Assembly: GCA_016209155.1 (NCBI GenBank)
Contig: JACQWU010000153.1
Location: 1 to 24,467, forward strand
Length of the DNA: 24,467 nucleotides
Direction: 5' to 3'
Source: Candidatus Desantisiibacteriota bacterium
GTDB lineage: Bacteria; JACRDZ01
Position numbers and translations under genes: made by a program. This document shows, piece by piece, positions 8,450-15,141 of the stretch (its first letter is position 1; every line of letters starts with the position of its first letter). The notes beneath the pieces are model-generated. The model was not told the DNA's origin, made no database searches, and saw only the letters and a program-made list of their open reading frames with translations.

Positions 8450-11248
8450 ATGAAATTGAAAATAAAATCTATGCTTTTGATATTATTTATAATATGTTTT
8501 ACAAATAATGTTTTAGCTAATGCACTGGAGATAAATTCAATAGAGCCGGCATCCGGTTATAATACTACTGAAACAAACATAACCATTAAAGGTAAAAATT
8601 TTGATTCAACATATAAGGTATATATTGGGGCTGGAGGGTCATATTCTAAAAGCAGTGTAGTTACACCTGGTTATGCTTGCGGAGCATATGTAAAAGGGAA
8701 TTATGTATATGTGGCTGATGGATCTTCAGGGCTGCAAATAATAGATATAAGCAATCCGGCAAATCCAGTAATAGTTGGCAGTGTGGATACACCTCGTTGG
8801 GCTCAGGGAGTATACGTAAGCGGGAATTACGCGTATGTGGCTGATGAGTATTCAGGTTTACAGATAATAGATATAAGCAACCTTGAAGTTCCCAAAATAG
8901 TAGGCAGTGTGAAGACAAATAATGCTATTGGAATATACGTAAATGGAAGTTACGCGTATGTGGCTGATGGATCTTCAGGACTGCAAATAATAGACATAAG
9001 TAGCCCAACAGCTCCGGCAATAACAGGGAGTGTGGATATGCCTGGTGATGCTTATGGAGTATATATAAGCTGGGATTATGCGTATGTGGCTGATGGGCTT
9101 TCCGGGTTGCAAATAATAGATATAAGTAGCCCGGTTCCAGTAATAGTCGGGAGTGTGGATACACCCGGGAATGCTATTGGAGTGTGCATAAGCGGGAATT
9201 ATGCGTATGTGGCTGATTTTAATTCAGGATTACAAATAATTGATATAAGCAATCCGGTAAATCCGGCAATAGTCAGCAGTGTGAGTACGACTAATGTAGC
9301 TTATGGAGTATATACAAGCGGGAATTATGTGTATGTGATTGATTATTATTCAGGACTGCAAATAATTGACATAAGTAGTCCTACAGCCCCGGTAAAAGTA
9401 GGTGGTGTCGCTACTCCAAGAGTGAATGATACACCTGGGGTAGCTAATGGAGTATATATAAACGGAAATTATGCGTATGTGGCTTATGTGACTGATTTTA
9501 ATTCAGGACTGCAAATAATAGATATAAGTAACCCTGTAGCTCCAGCAATAATTAGTGGTGTTGATACACCTGATATAGCTAATGAAGTATACATAAGCGG
9601 GAATTATGCATATGTGTCTGACGGGTCTTCAGGGCTGCAAATAATAAATATTAGCAATCCTGAAAATCCAGCAATAATTGGTAGTGTAGATATGGATATG
9701 TCTGGTGATGCTATTGGAGTATACATAAGCGGGAATTATGCATATGTAGCTTCGTATGTAGCTTATGCATATAATACTGATTGGTATTCAGGATTACAAA
9801 TAGTAGACATAAGCAACCCAATAGCTCCAGTAATAGTTGGCAATGTAAATACTGGGGATGCTAATGGAGTATACATAAGCGGGAATTATGCGTATGTAAC
9901 TGATTGGAATTCAAGACTGCAAATAATAGACATAAGTAACCCGATAGCTCCTGCAAAAGCCGGCAGTGTGGATACAGGGAATGCGCTTGGAGTATATGTA
10001 AACGGGAACTATGTGTATGTGGCTAATGGGCTTTCAGGACTACAGATAATCCATAAACAAAGTTCAGGGACAGTATGTGAATCATTAAATTTTATTGATG
10101 ATACTATACTTAAAGTAACAATCCCAAAAGGACTTTTACCGGGAAAATATAATATTAAAGTTATCAACTCTAATCGAGAAGAATTTATTTTACATAATAG
10201 TTTTACAATTTTAGCTTTGGCTAATCAATCTCCAAAAGTAAATTTAACAGCGGATAAAACTACGGGTGATGTGCCTTTGCTTGTAAATTTCACAGCAGAT
10301 GCAACTGACATAGATGGTATAGTAGCAAAATACGAGTGGAATTTAGACACAAATAAATCTTATGAAACATCAACAAATACTAACAGCATAACATATACTT
10401 ATTCAAATGCTGGAACATATGAAGCCAGAGTAAAAGTAACAGATAATGACGGTTCAAGTGCAGAAGCTAATCTCACAATTACAGTAAATCAATCTCCATT
10501 GCAAAACCAACCACCAATAGCAAATGATGCATTAATAAACACAATTGAAAATATTCCAATAAATATTACTTTAACTGGAACAGATCCTGATGGATATACA
10601 TTAATATATATAATAGTCTCGCAACCTTCAAATGGAATATTATCCGGTGCAACTCCAAATTTAACTTATGCTCCAAATAACAATTTTACAGGTGTAGACA
10701 ACTTTACATTCAAAGTGAATGATGGTAAAAAAGATAGTAATACTGCTACAATCAATATTACAATTACTCCAGCAAATTCTATTGAGAACCAACCTCCAAT
10801 AGTAAATTTAACATCGAATAAAGCATCTGGCACAACACCATTAACAATAAATTTCATTGCCACTGCATCAGATAACGACGGTAGCATAGTCAAATACGAA
10901 TGGGATTTTAATGGCGATAAAACCTACGATAAAGATACCGGGACAACTAGTACAACATCAAATACTTATACAATCACCGGTATATATAATGCTAAAGTTC
11001 GGGCTACAGATGATAAAGGAGCGGTAGCAGAAGCTACTACCACAATTAAAGTAATAGCAAATAATGATGAAAATAATAATACAAATGAAAGTAATAACAA
11101 AAAAAAAGGGCCGTGTTTTATTGCCAATATTTTAAATAACACAAAACAATCCGAAAAAATAAAAACCTTAAATAGATTATGTGATCGATATATACTTGGG
11201 TCTTTCAGCAGACATTTGATTAAAATTTATTATAAAATAAGCCCATAA
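8450..11248 (+). CDS. Secreted 932-residue protein: split IPT/TIG, LVIVD repeats, PKD and cadherin-like domains, CFI-box-like tail
   Basis: Large surface or extracellular protein of unknown function, with AAAGG six bases before ATG. Signal peptide at residues 1-25 (MKLKIKSMLLILFIICFTNN..., cleavage near ANA). Residues about 27-65 look like the first half of an IPT/TIG domain (INSIEPASGYNTTETNITIKGKNF). Then come 11 LVIVD-type repeats of about 42 residues (GVYISGNYAYVADxxSGLQIIDISNPxxP), expected to form a propeller. The second TIG half follows (LKVTIPKGLLPGKYNIKVINSN). Next are a PKD domain (NQSPKVNLTADKTTGDVPL), a cadherin-like domain (NQPPIANDALINTIENIPI), another PKD domain, and an Asn/Lys-rich linker. 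The end, KKKGPCFIANIL...YYKISP, is CFI-box-like. Repeats 7 and 9 carry small insertions. Likely adhesion or ligand binding, unproven. Confidence 0.85.
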   Translation: MKLKIKSMLLILFIICFTNNVLANALEINSIEPASGYNTTETNITIKGKNFDSTYKVYIGAGGSYSKSSVVTPGYACGAYVKGNYVYVADGSSGLQIIDISNPANPVIVGSVDTPRWAQGVYVSGNYAYVADEYSGLQIIDISNLEVPKIVGSVKTNNAIGIYVNGSYAYVADGSSGLQIIDISSPTAPAITGSVDMPGDAYGVYISWDYAYVADGLSGLQIIDISSPVPVIVGSVDTPGNAIGVCISGNYAYVADFNSGLQIIDISNPVNPAIVSSVSTTNVAYGVYTSGNYVYVIDYYSGLQIIDISSPTAPVKVGGVATPRVNDTPGVANGVYINGNYAYVAYVTDFNSGLQIIDISNPVAPAIISGVDTPDIANEVYISGNYAYVSDGSSGLQIINISNPENPAIIGSVDMDMSGDAIGVYISGNYAYVASYVAYAYNTDWYSGLQIVDISNPIAPVIVGNVNTGDANGVYISGNYAYVTDWNSRLQIIDISNPIAPAKAGSVDTGNALGVYVNGNYVYVANGLSGLQIIHKQSSGTVCESLNFIDDTILKVTIPKGLLPGKYNIKVINSNREEFILHNSFTILALANQSPKVNLTADKTTGDVPLLVNFTADATDIDGIVAKYEWNLDTNKSYETSTNTNSITYTYSNAGTYEARVKVTDNDGSSAEANLTITVNQSPLQNQPPIANDALINTIENIPINITLTGTDPDGYTLIYIIVSQPSNGILSGATPNLTYAPNNNFTGVDNFTFKVNDGKKDSNTATINITITPANSIENQPPIVNLTSNKASGTTPLTINFIATASDNDGSIVKYEWDFNGDKTYDKDTGTTSTTSNTYTITGIYNAKVRATDDKGAVAEATTTIKVIANNDENNNTNESNNKKKGPCFIANILNNTKQSEKIKTLNRLCDRYILGSFSRHLIKIYYKISP

Positions 11249-11254
11249 ATAATT

Positions 11255-11312
11255 AATCATTTTTGCGAGGTAAAAATAAAGGGGGGGTATAATATTATAC
11301 AAAAAAATGATT
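11255..11312. terminator. AT-rich inverted repeat between convergent genes, with a G7 tract and palindrome
   Basis: Arms AATCATTTTT (11255-11264) and AAAAATGATT (11303-11312) bound a 38-base interval that contains seven consecutive G (11281-11287) and the perfect 14-mer palindrome GTATAATATTATAC (11287-11300). It lies between the convergent 8450-11248 and 11322-12488 genes, so a bidirectional terminator is plausible. The long loop and low GC make this tentative. Confidence 0.35.
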
Positions 11313-11321
11313 TAGGAAAAT

Positions 11322-12488
11322 CTATTTCAATATCCTCCCATCCCATAATTCAGAGAGAAATTCATACCATGGAATTATTTCTATTTTGCCATGCACCCTT
11401 TTTTCTTTTTCATTAGAGATAATAATACTTCTTTTGGGAGAATGAGTCTCCATGAAAGCTGTCAAACCATTTAAATCCTTTATGTCAATATTGATTGAGC
11501 TTTTGATCTCTATAGCTATCTCTCCTTCTCCGAGGATGCAATCCACCTCAAGGCCAGTCTTTGTCCTCCAGAAATTTATCCGGAAATCATGCCCTCTATA
11601 TGAACGGTATGCAAATATCTCCATAAGTAAAAAATGTTCAAATGCCTTTCCAAATTCGGTGCCTTTTTCTTCATGGAGAAATCTTTTTGTTAAGCATCCG
11701 GCAATTCCAACATCAAAAAGATAATATTTTACAGCTTTTGTTATGACCTGCCGCGATTGCTTTGTCTTAAAAGGTTCTATTCTAACAGCCAAAAGTGTAT
11801 CTACAAGTATCTGATAATATTCCTTAACCGTTTTGGAATCTACACCGCAATCACGGGATATATTTGAATAATTAGTAAGTTCCCCATGGGAATAACCAAA
11901 CGCGTCAAAAAACCTGGAAAACGCTGGAATATTACGAGTCAAACCTTCTGCAAAAACTTCCTCTTTTAAATAATCCTGTATATATGCAACTAAAGATCTT
12001 TTTACCTCGTCATCTTTTTGCAAATAATGAATTGGTATTAAGCCGTGATTTAAAGCGCGAAGCAGGTTAAAATTTTTGATCTCTGCCGTAACAAGCGGAA
12101 GCATTTCATAACGCCATGCCCTGCCGCCTAAAAGATTAGCATGTCCTCGTTTTAATTTTCTGGCACTTGATCCGCATAAAATAAACCTTAATCCTTTGTT
12201 TTCTATTAACCAATGGACCTCATCAAGCACCTGGGGAATTTTCTGAACTTCGTCGAGTATTATGGGATATTGAAGTAATGTTTTATCTTTTGCCAGAAGC
12301 ATCTCTCGTATCAAAGCCGGATTTTTAGAAATTTCAAAAAATAAATCTGTTTTAAGAAAATCAAATACAATACTATTAGAAAAATGATTTCTCAAATATG
12401 TGGTTTTTCCAGTCTTTCTGGCGCCCCATAAAAAAGCGGACTGTCTTTTTGGTAAGGCGATATTAAGTATTCTTTTGATATCATCCAT
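11322..12488 (-). CDS. AAA_14/DUF4143 family ATP-binding protein
   Basis: A 388-residue P-loop ATPase of the widespread AAA_14-DUF4143 type, cytosolic, with no settled function. Walker A is GARKTGKT (22-29), Walker B IILDEVQ (D79, E80), and CGSSARKL near 105-112 is the sensor region. The DUF4143 half begins near FGYSHGELTNYSNISRDCGVD, a winged-helix-like segment. It ends in a PD-(D/E)XK-like core, FWRTKTGLEVDCIL...IAIEIKSS, so a nuclease-like fold is retained. Intact full-length gene with GGAGG ten bases before ATG and its own strong promoter. A frameshifted paralogue lies at 16055-17210. Such genes are usually found as scattered, multi-copy accessory genes. Confidence 0.9.
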   Translation of the reverse strand: MDDIKRILNIALPKRQSAFLWGARKTGKTTYLRNHFSNSIVFDFLKTDLFFEISKNPALIREMLLAKDKTLLQYPIILDEVQKIPQVLDEVHWLIENKGLRFILCGSSARKLKRGHANLLGGRAWRYEMLPLVTAEIKNFNLLRALNHGLIPIHYLQKDDEVKRSLVAYIQDYLKEEVFAEGLTRNIPAFSRFFDAFGYSHGELTNYSNISRDCGVDSKTVKEYYQILVDTLLAVRIEPFKTKQSRQVITKAVKYYLFDVGIAGCLTKRFLHEEKGTEFGKAFEHFLLMEIFAYRSYRGHDFRINFWRTKTGLEVDCILGEGEIAIEIKSSINIDIKDLNGLTAFMETHSPKRSIIISNEKEKRVHGKIEIIPWYEFLSELWDGRILK

Positions 12489-12524
12489 ATCGTATTATCC
12501 TCCAATTTAGTGCAACTATTTCGG

Positions 12525-12553
12525 AGTATAGTCCATTTTGGTTGTGCTGTCAA
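12525..12553 (-). promoter_or_regulatory. Sigma70 promoter of the AAA/DUF4143 gene
   Basis: On the minus strand TTGACA (12548-12553) is followed after exactly 17 bases by TATACT (12525-12530), about 37 bases ahead of the ATG at 12488. Near-consensus boxes at ideal spacing. Confidence 0.7.
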
Positions 12554-12627
12554 TTAAAAAATAATTTCCGGATGACCTTTTTGGGAATAAAGGGAGGCTG
12601 TAATTCCCGGTGAATTTAAAAATCCCT

Positions 12628-12734
12628 GGGATTGCTTTGCGGAGTTTACACTGAGTGAAACGAATGTGCTCGCAATGACGAATAAAAGTTTCGTAATGTG
12701 TCATTGCGAAGAGCTTTATCCTGAAGCAATCTCC
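12628..12734. repeat. Dispersed inverted repeat of the GTCATTGCGA...AAGCAATC type
   Basis: The left arm begins GGGATTGCTTTGCGG and ends CTCGCAATGAC (12669-12679); the right arm begins GTCATTGCGAAG (12700) and ends GAAGCAATCTCC. The arm ends are inverted copies: CGCAATGAC/GTCATTGCG and GATTGCTT/AAGCAATC. This wording is familiar from intergenic repeats in many bacteria (recollection only). The gene-free interval 12489-12862 otherwise holds two promoters and the short direct repeats. Confidence 0.7.
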
Positions 12735-12762
12735 TATAATCTTCATCGAGAATTGCTGAAAA

Positions 12763-12792
12763 GGGAGTCTGTATGGAAATGGGAGTCCGTAT
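12763..12792 (+). repeat. Two 12-bp direct repeats just upstream of the PAP2 promoter
   Basis: GGGAGTCTGTAT (12763-12774) and GGGAGTCCGTAT (12781-12792) match at 11 of 12 bases with an 18-base period, ending four bases before the -35 box. Tandem activator half-sites are possible but unproven. Confidence 0.4.
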
Positions 12793-12795
12793 TTC

Positions 12796-12825
12796 TTGAC
12801 TAAATTTTATTTACATGCTTATATA
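12796..12825 (+). promoter_or_regulatory. Sigma70-like promoter for the PAP2 phosphatase
   Basis: TTGACT (12796-12801), an 18-base spacer, then TATATA (12820-12825), about 37 bases before the ATG at 12863. Confidence 0.55.
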
Positions 12826-12862
12826 TAACAATAATTTCGTAAAAGAGAAAGCAAATTAAACA

Positions 12863-13417
12863 ATGCATCAACGTATTGAACAATGCTTTATATGTATATT
12901 GGTTTTACTTTCGATGAGTCTTTTTTCAAATTCATTATATGCAAAAGAATCTGATACTGAAAAAACCGGAGATGGATTGCGAATAATGATTCTGGCAGTT
13001 GGATTTATAAGTACAGTTGTTTATGAAAAAAAGAATGATGGAACTATACAATTTATTAAAGCGTTTACCTCATCTCAAATTATTACAGAAGGATTAAAAT
13101 CAAGCATTCATAAAAAAAGACCAAATGGAGACGGGGATGATTCTTTCCCTTCCGGACATACATCGGCAGCATTTATGGGTGCAGGTTTTATCCATAACCG
13201 ATATGGTCTTAAATATTCAATTCCTGCTTATGCAGGAGCAGTATTTGTCGGATACAGCAGAGTTTATGCTGATAAGCATTTTATTGAGGATGTTGCTATG
13301 GGCGCTGTAATAGGTATATCAATGAGTTATTACTTTACAGAACCATATAAAGGATTCACAATTACCCCAACTGTCACAAAATCTTCTTATGGTATTATTC
13401 TTAGTAGAACATGGTAA
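12863..13417 (+). CDS. Exported PAP2-superfamily phosphatase
   Basis: A 184-residue acid phosphatase of the PAP2 (type 2 phosphatidic acid phosphatase) superfamily, likely acting outside the cytoplasm on lipid phosphates or small phosphoesters. The N-terminus is a signal peptide or anchor (residues 1-27, ending NSLYAKES). All three signature motifs are intact: K79-x6-R86-P87 (KSSIHKKRP), PSGH at 96-99 (FPSGHTSAAF), and S132-R133-x5-H139-x3-D143 (SRVYADKHFIED). It is shorter than multi-helix PAP2 enzymes, resembling the soluble or outer-membrane-associated forms; the tail ends in RTW, and an outer-membrane location cannot be excluded. The ribosome site (AGAGA, about 15 bases upstream) is weak. 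It stands alone between repeat-rich intergenic regions. Confidence 0.88.
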   Translation: MHQRIEQCFICILVLLSMSLFSNSLYAKESDTEKTGDGLRIMILAVGFISTVVYEKKNDGTIQFIKAFTSSQIITEGLKSSIHKKRPNGDGDDSFPSGHTSAAFMGAGFIHNRYGLKYSIPAYAGAVFVGYSRVYADKHFIEDVAMGAVIGISMSYYFTEPYKGFTITPTVTKSSYGIILSRTW

Positions 13418-13536
13418 CTATATTCAAAACATTTATGAAACCTTTAATCAAAAAAATTATATATTCAGTATAACAAAAAAATAATTTATGATTAGGAACT
13501 CAGGATATTAAATAAATATTAGAATTTTTTACTTAC

Positions 13537-13628
13537 GAGGGAGGTGAACATATATAAATATAAAACGGATATACCTGAATCTTACTATGCAAGATTCAGG
13601 TATAAACATATATATTATAAAATTTTAA
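13537..13628 (+). other. Strong Shine-Dalgarno followed by a 24-codon frame starting with ATA
   Basis: GAGGGAGGTGA (13537-13547) is the best anti-16S match in this part of the window, yet no ATG, GTG or TTG lies at usable distance. At the right spacing is ATA (13554), opening 24 codons (INIKRIYLNLT..., TAA at 13626-13628) that run through the hairpin at 13570-13604. It may be a decayed gene start or a leader peptide with a non-standard start. Confidence 0.3.
13570..13604. repeat. Hairpin repeat copy 1 (CCTGAATCTT family)
   Basis: Perfect 14-bp arms TATACCTGAATCTT and AAGATTCAGGTATA separated by seven bases. The core is shared with hairpins at 14808-14832 and 14952-14987. No T run follows, so it is not a standard terminator. 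It lies 40 bases upstream of the FG-GAP gene's start. Confidence 0.75.
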
Positions 13629-13646
13629 TAAAATATGGAGGAATAA

Positions 13647-14795
13647 ATGAAAAGAATAAAAAATTTTATTTGTGCTGTTTTAAGTTTTTTTATAATTCTT
13701 GGTTTTTTAAATAGTTTATCTGCAGCAGGATTAAATGGATGGTTTTTTAACAAAATTATTAGTTTAAATAATACAGTTAAAGAAAACGCACTTGCAATCG
13801 GTGATGGAGATAATGATGGCAAAAAAGAAATATTTTTTAGTTATAATTCGGGAATATATTCTTATAAAATGTATGATTCATCAGCCCCTGTAAAATATAT
13901 AAGCCCTGCTAATAGCCAATTTGTTAAAATTGCTGTGGGTGACGGAGATAGCGATTCACTTAATGAACTTTATTTTTCCAGAGATAATATTCTTTATGAA
14001 TATCAATGGGATAGTAGTTCATGGCACCAAACTCAAACCGTAACATTACCATATCCTGTAACATCAATAAGAATTGCAGATGGAGATAATGATGGGAAAA
14101 ATGACATATTTGTTGGAACCGGGTGGTATTACTATGGCTATATTTTTCAGATAAAACTTGTTAAAAACATATATGGTAACTGGATTTACTCACCGGTTTT
14201 GATATCTAATATTGGTGAAGTAATAAATATGGAAATCGCGGATGGAAATAATGACGGGAAAAATGAAATATATTCAAATTCAGCTTCATATTATGGTATG
14301 GGAACTTATTTGGATTTCATTTCCGAATTTAAATGGAATGGAAGCACCTGGGTAAAAACAACGATTTATGGATATTATAATAATTTATCGAGAAATTTTG
14401 GCGGAATAGCAGTAGGAGATGCTGATAATAATGGAAAAAATGAAGTATATTTTTCTTCAACCCCGGGTTATTTATTACAAGCTTCCAAAATTAATTCAAG
14501 CTGGTCATTAAAAGAAATCCGTAAAACATTCAACGACCCATTAAATAATATAATAATTGGGAATGCGGATAATAATAATAAAAATGAATTGCATGGTACA
14601 TATAATTATGGAAAGATTAATGTACAATTTAAATTTGATTCTACATGGAAAGAAAATAAATTAAACAGCATAGATACAACATCAGTCAGTACATATAGCG
14701 GGCATGTATTTGATAAATCAATACAATATTCTCCGATTTATTCAATAAAAAAAGACAATACATCACCGGGGATAGTACAAATTTTTAAATATTAA
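13647..14795 (+). CDS. Secreted FG-GAP-like calcium-binding repeat protein
   Basis: A 382-residue exported protein of unknown role. Signal peptide: residues 1-27 (MKRIKNFICAVLSFFIILGF..., cleavage after SLSAA). It then carries six FG-GAP/VCBS-like units, each with an EF-hand-like acidic loop: GDGDNDGKKE, GDGDSDSLNE, ADGDNDGKND, ADGNNDGKNE, GDADNNGKNE and GNADNNNKNE. These DxDxDG loops normally bind calcium in seven-bladed propellers; the last two units are weakened by D to N changes. GGAGG lies five bases before ATG. The C-terminus lacks the CFI-box-like tail found in the two other large secreted proteins and has no membrane helix. Members of one hairpin family bracket the gene on both sides, so it may have moved as a unit. 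Confidence 0.82.
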   Translation: MKRIKNFICAVLSFFIILGFLNSLSAAGLNGWFFNKIISLNNTVKENALAIGDGDNDGKKEIFFSYNSGIYSYKMYDSSAPVKYISPANSQFVKIAVGDGDSDSLNELYFSRDNILYEYQWDSSSWHQTQTVTLPYPVTSIRIADGDNDGKNDIFVGTGWYYYGYIFQIKLVKNIYGNWIYSPVLISNIGEVINMEIADGNNDGKNEIYSNSASYYGMGTYLDFISEFKWNGSTWVKTTIYGYYNNLSRNFGGIAVGDADNNGKNEVYFSSTPGYLLQASKINSSWSLKEIRKTFNDPLNNIIIGNADNNNKNELHGTYNYGKINVQFKFDSTWKENKLNSIDTTSVSTYSGHVFDKSIQYSPIYSIKKDNTSPGIVQIFKY

Positions 14796-14807
14796 ATATT
14801 TTAATAC

Positions 14808-14832
14808 CTGAATCTTGCATAGCAAGATTCAG
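14808..14832. repeat. Hairpin repeat copy 2 (CCTGAATCTT family)
   Basis: Perfect 11-bp arms CTGAATCTTGC and GCAAGATTCAG around an ATA loop, starting 12 bases after the FG-GAP stop. Same core sequence as copy 1. Confidence 0.75.
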
Positions 14833-14954
14833 AAATCGTCAATACATCCCGAAATCCTGCGTCTTCGGTGATTTTGCTCCTCACCGTACTGGTTAAGTAC
14901 GGTTGCGTCGTAAAATCACCTGCCAGACTTGTCTTTCGGGCGTTTTGGCGATTT
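14833..14954. repeat. Compound nested palindrome (REP/BIME-like)
   Basis: Four pairs of perfect arms are nested around one centre (about 14893): AAATCG/CGATTT (14833-14838, 14949-14954), CCCGAAA/TTTCGGG (14848-14854, 14934-14940), GGTGATTTT/AAAATCACC (14867-14875, 14912-14920) and CCGTACT/AGTACGG (14884-14890, 14896-14902) with a GGTTA loop. Internal mismatched segments separate them. It is much more GC-rich than its surroundings and is flanked on both sides by the CCTGAATCTT hairpins. Confidence 0.75.
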
Positions 14955-14987
14955 TACCTGAATCTGAAGTGCAAGATTCAGGTAAAA
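14952..14987. repeat. Hairpin repeat copy 3 (CCTGAATCTT family)
   Basis: Perfect 14-bp arms TTTTACCTGAATCT and AGATTCAGGTAAAA around an eight-base loop. Its first bases overlap the outermost arm of the compound palindrome. Confidence 0.75.
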
Positions 14988-15000
14988 ATAATTTTATGAT

Positions 15001-15135
15001 AGGGGGCTGTCCAAAAAGGTGCTAAAACTACTTTACCGTCATTCCCGCGAAGGCGGGAATCCAGCATTTAAGCCATTACTATAAAATCTGGGTTCTGCAT
15101 CGAGTGTGGAATGACACCTTTTTGGACAGCCCTCT
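15001..15135. mobile_element. 135-bp MITE-like element with 21-bp terminal inverted repeats
   Basis: Terminal repeats of 21 bases (15001-15021 and 15115-15135) match at 20 of 21 positions, with core GGGCTGTCCAAAAAGGTG. Inside is an 8-bp hairpin, ATTCCCGC/GCGGGAAT (15041-15060), plus an inverted GTCATTCC-type arm near 15106-15114. No ORF is present, so movement would need a transposase elsewhere. I see no clear target-site duplication. It fills the gap between the hairpin cluster and the stop codon of the convergent CDF gene. Confidence 0.7.
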
Positions 15136-15141
15136 ATTTTT

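Noticed and set aside
8661-9164. Minus-strand ORFs over the LVIVD repeats
   Set aside because: Repetitive His/Leu-rich translations arise from the reverse of the repeat units; not real genes.
8690-10050. Regular DNA repeats that might suggest a CRISPR or tandem-repeat array
   Set aside because: The period is about 126 bases and matches protein repeat units in one open frame; there are no short identical repeats with unique spacers.
12516-12746. 76-residue minus-strand ORF
   Set aside because: It mostly translates the GTCATTGCGA-type inverted repeat and the ATPase promoter; no ribosome site and no protein-like pattern.
13570-14987. CCTGAATCTT hairpins as intrinsic terminators
   Set aside because: No T run follows any copy, and copy 1 lies upstream of a gene start; a dispersed repeat family fits better.
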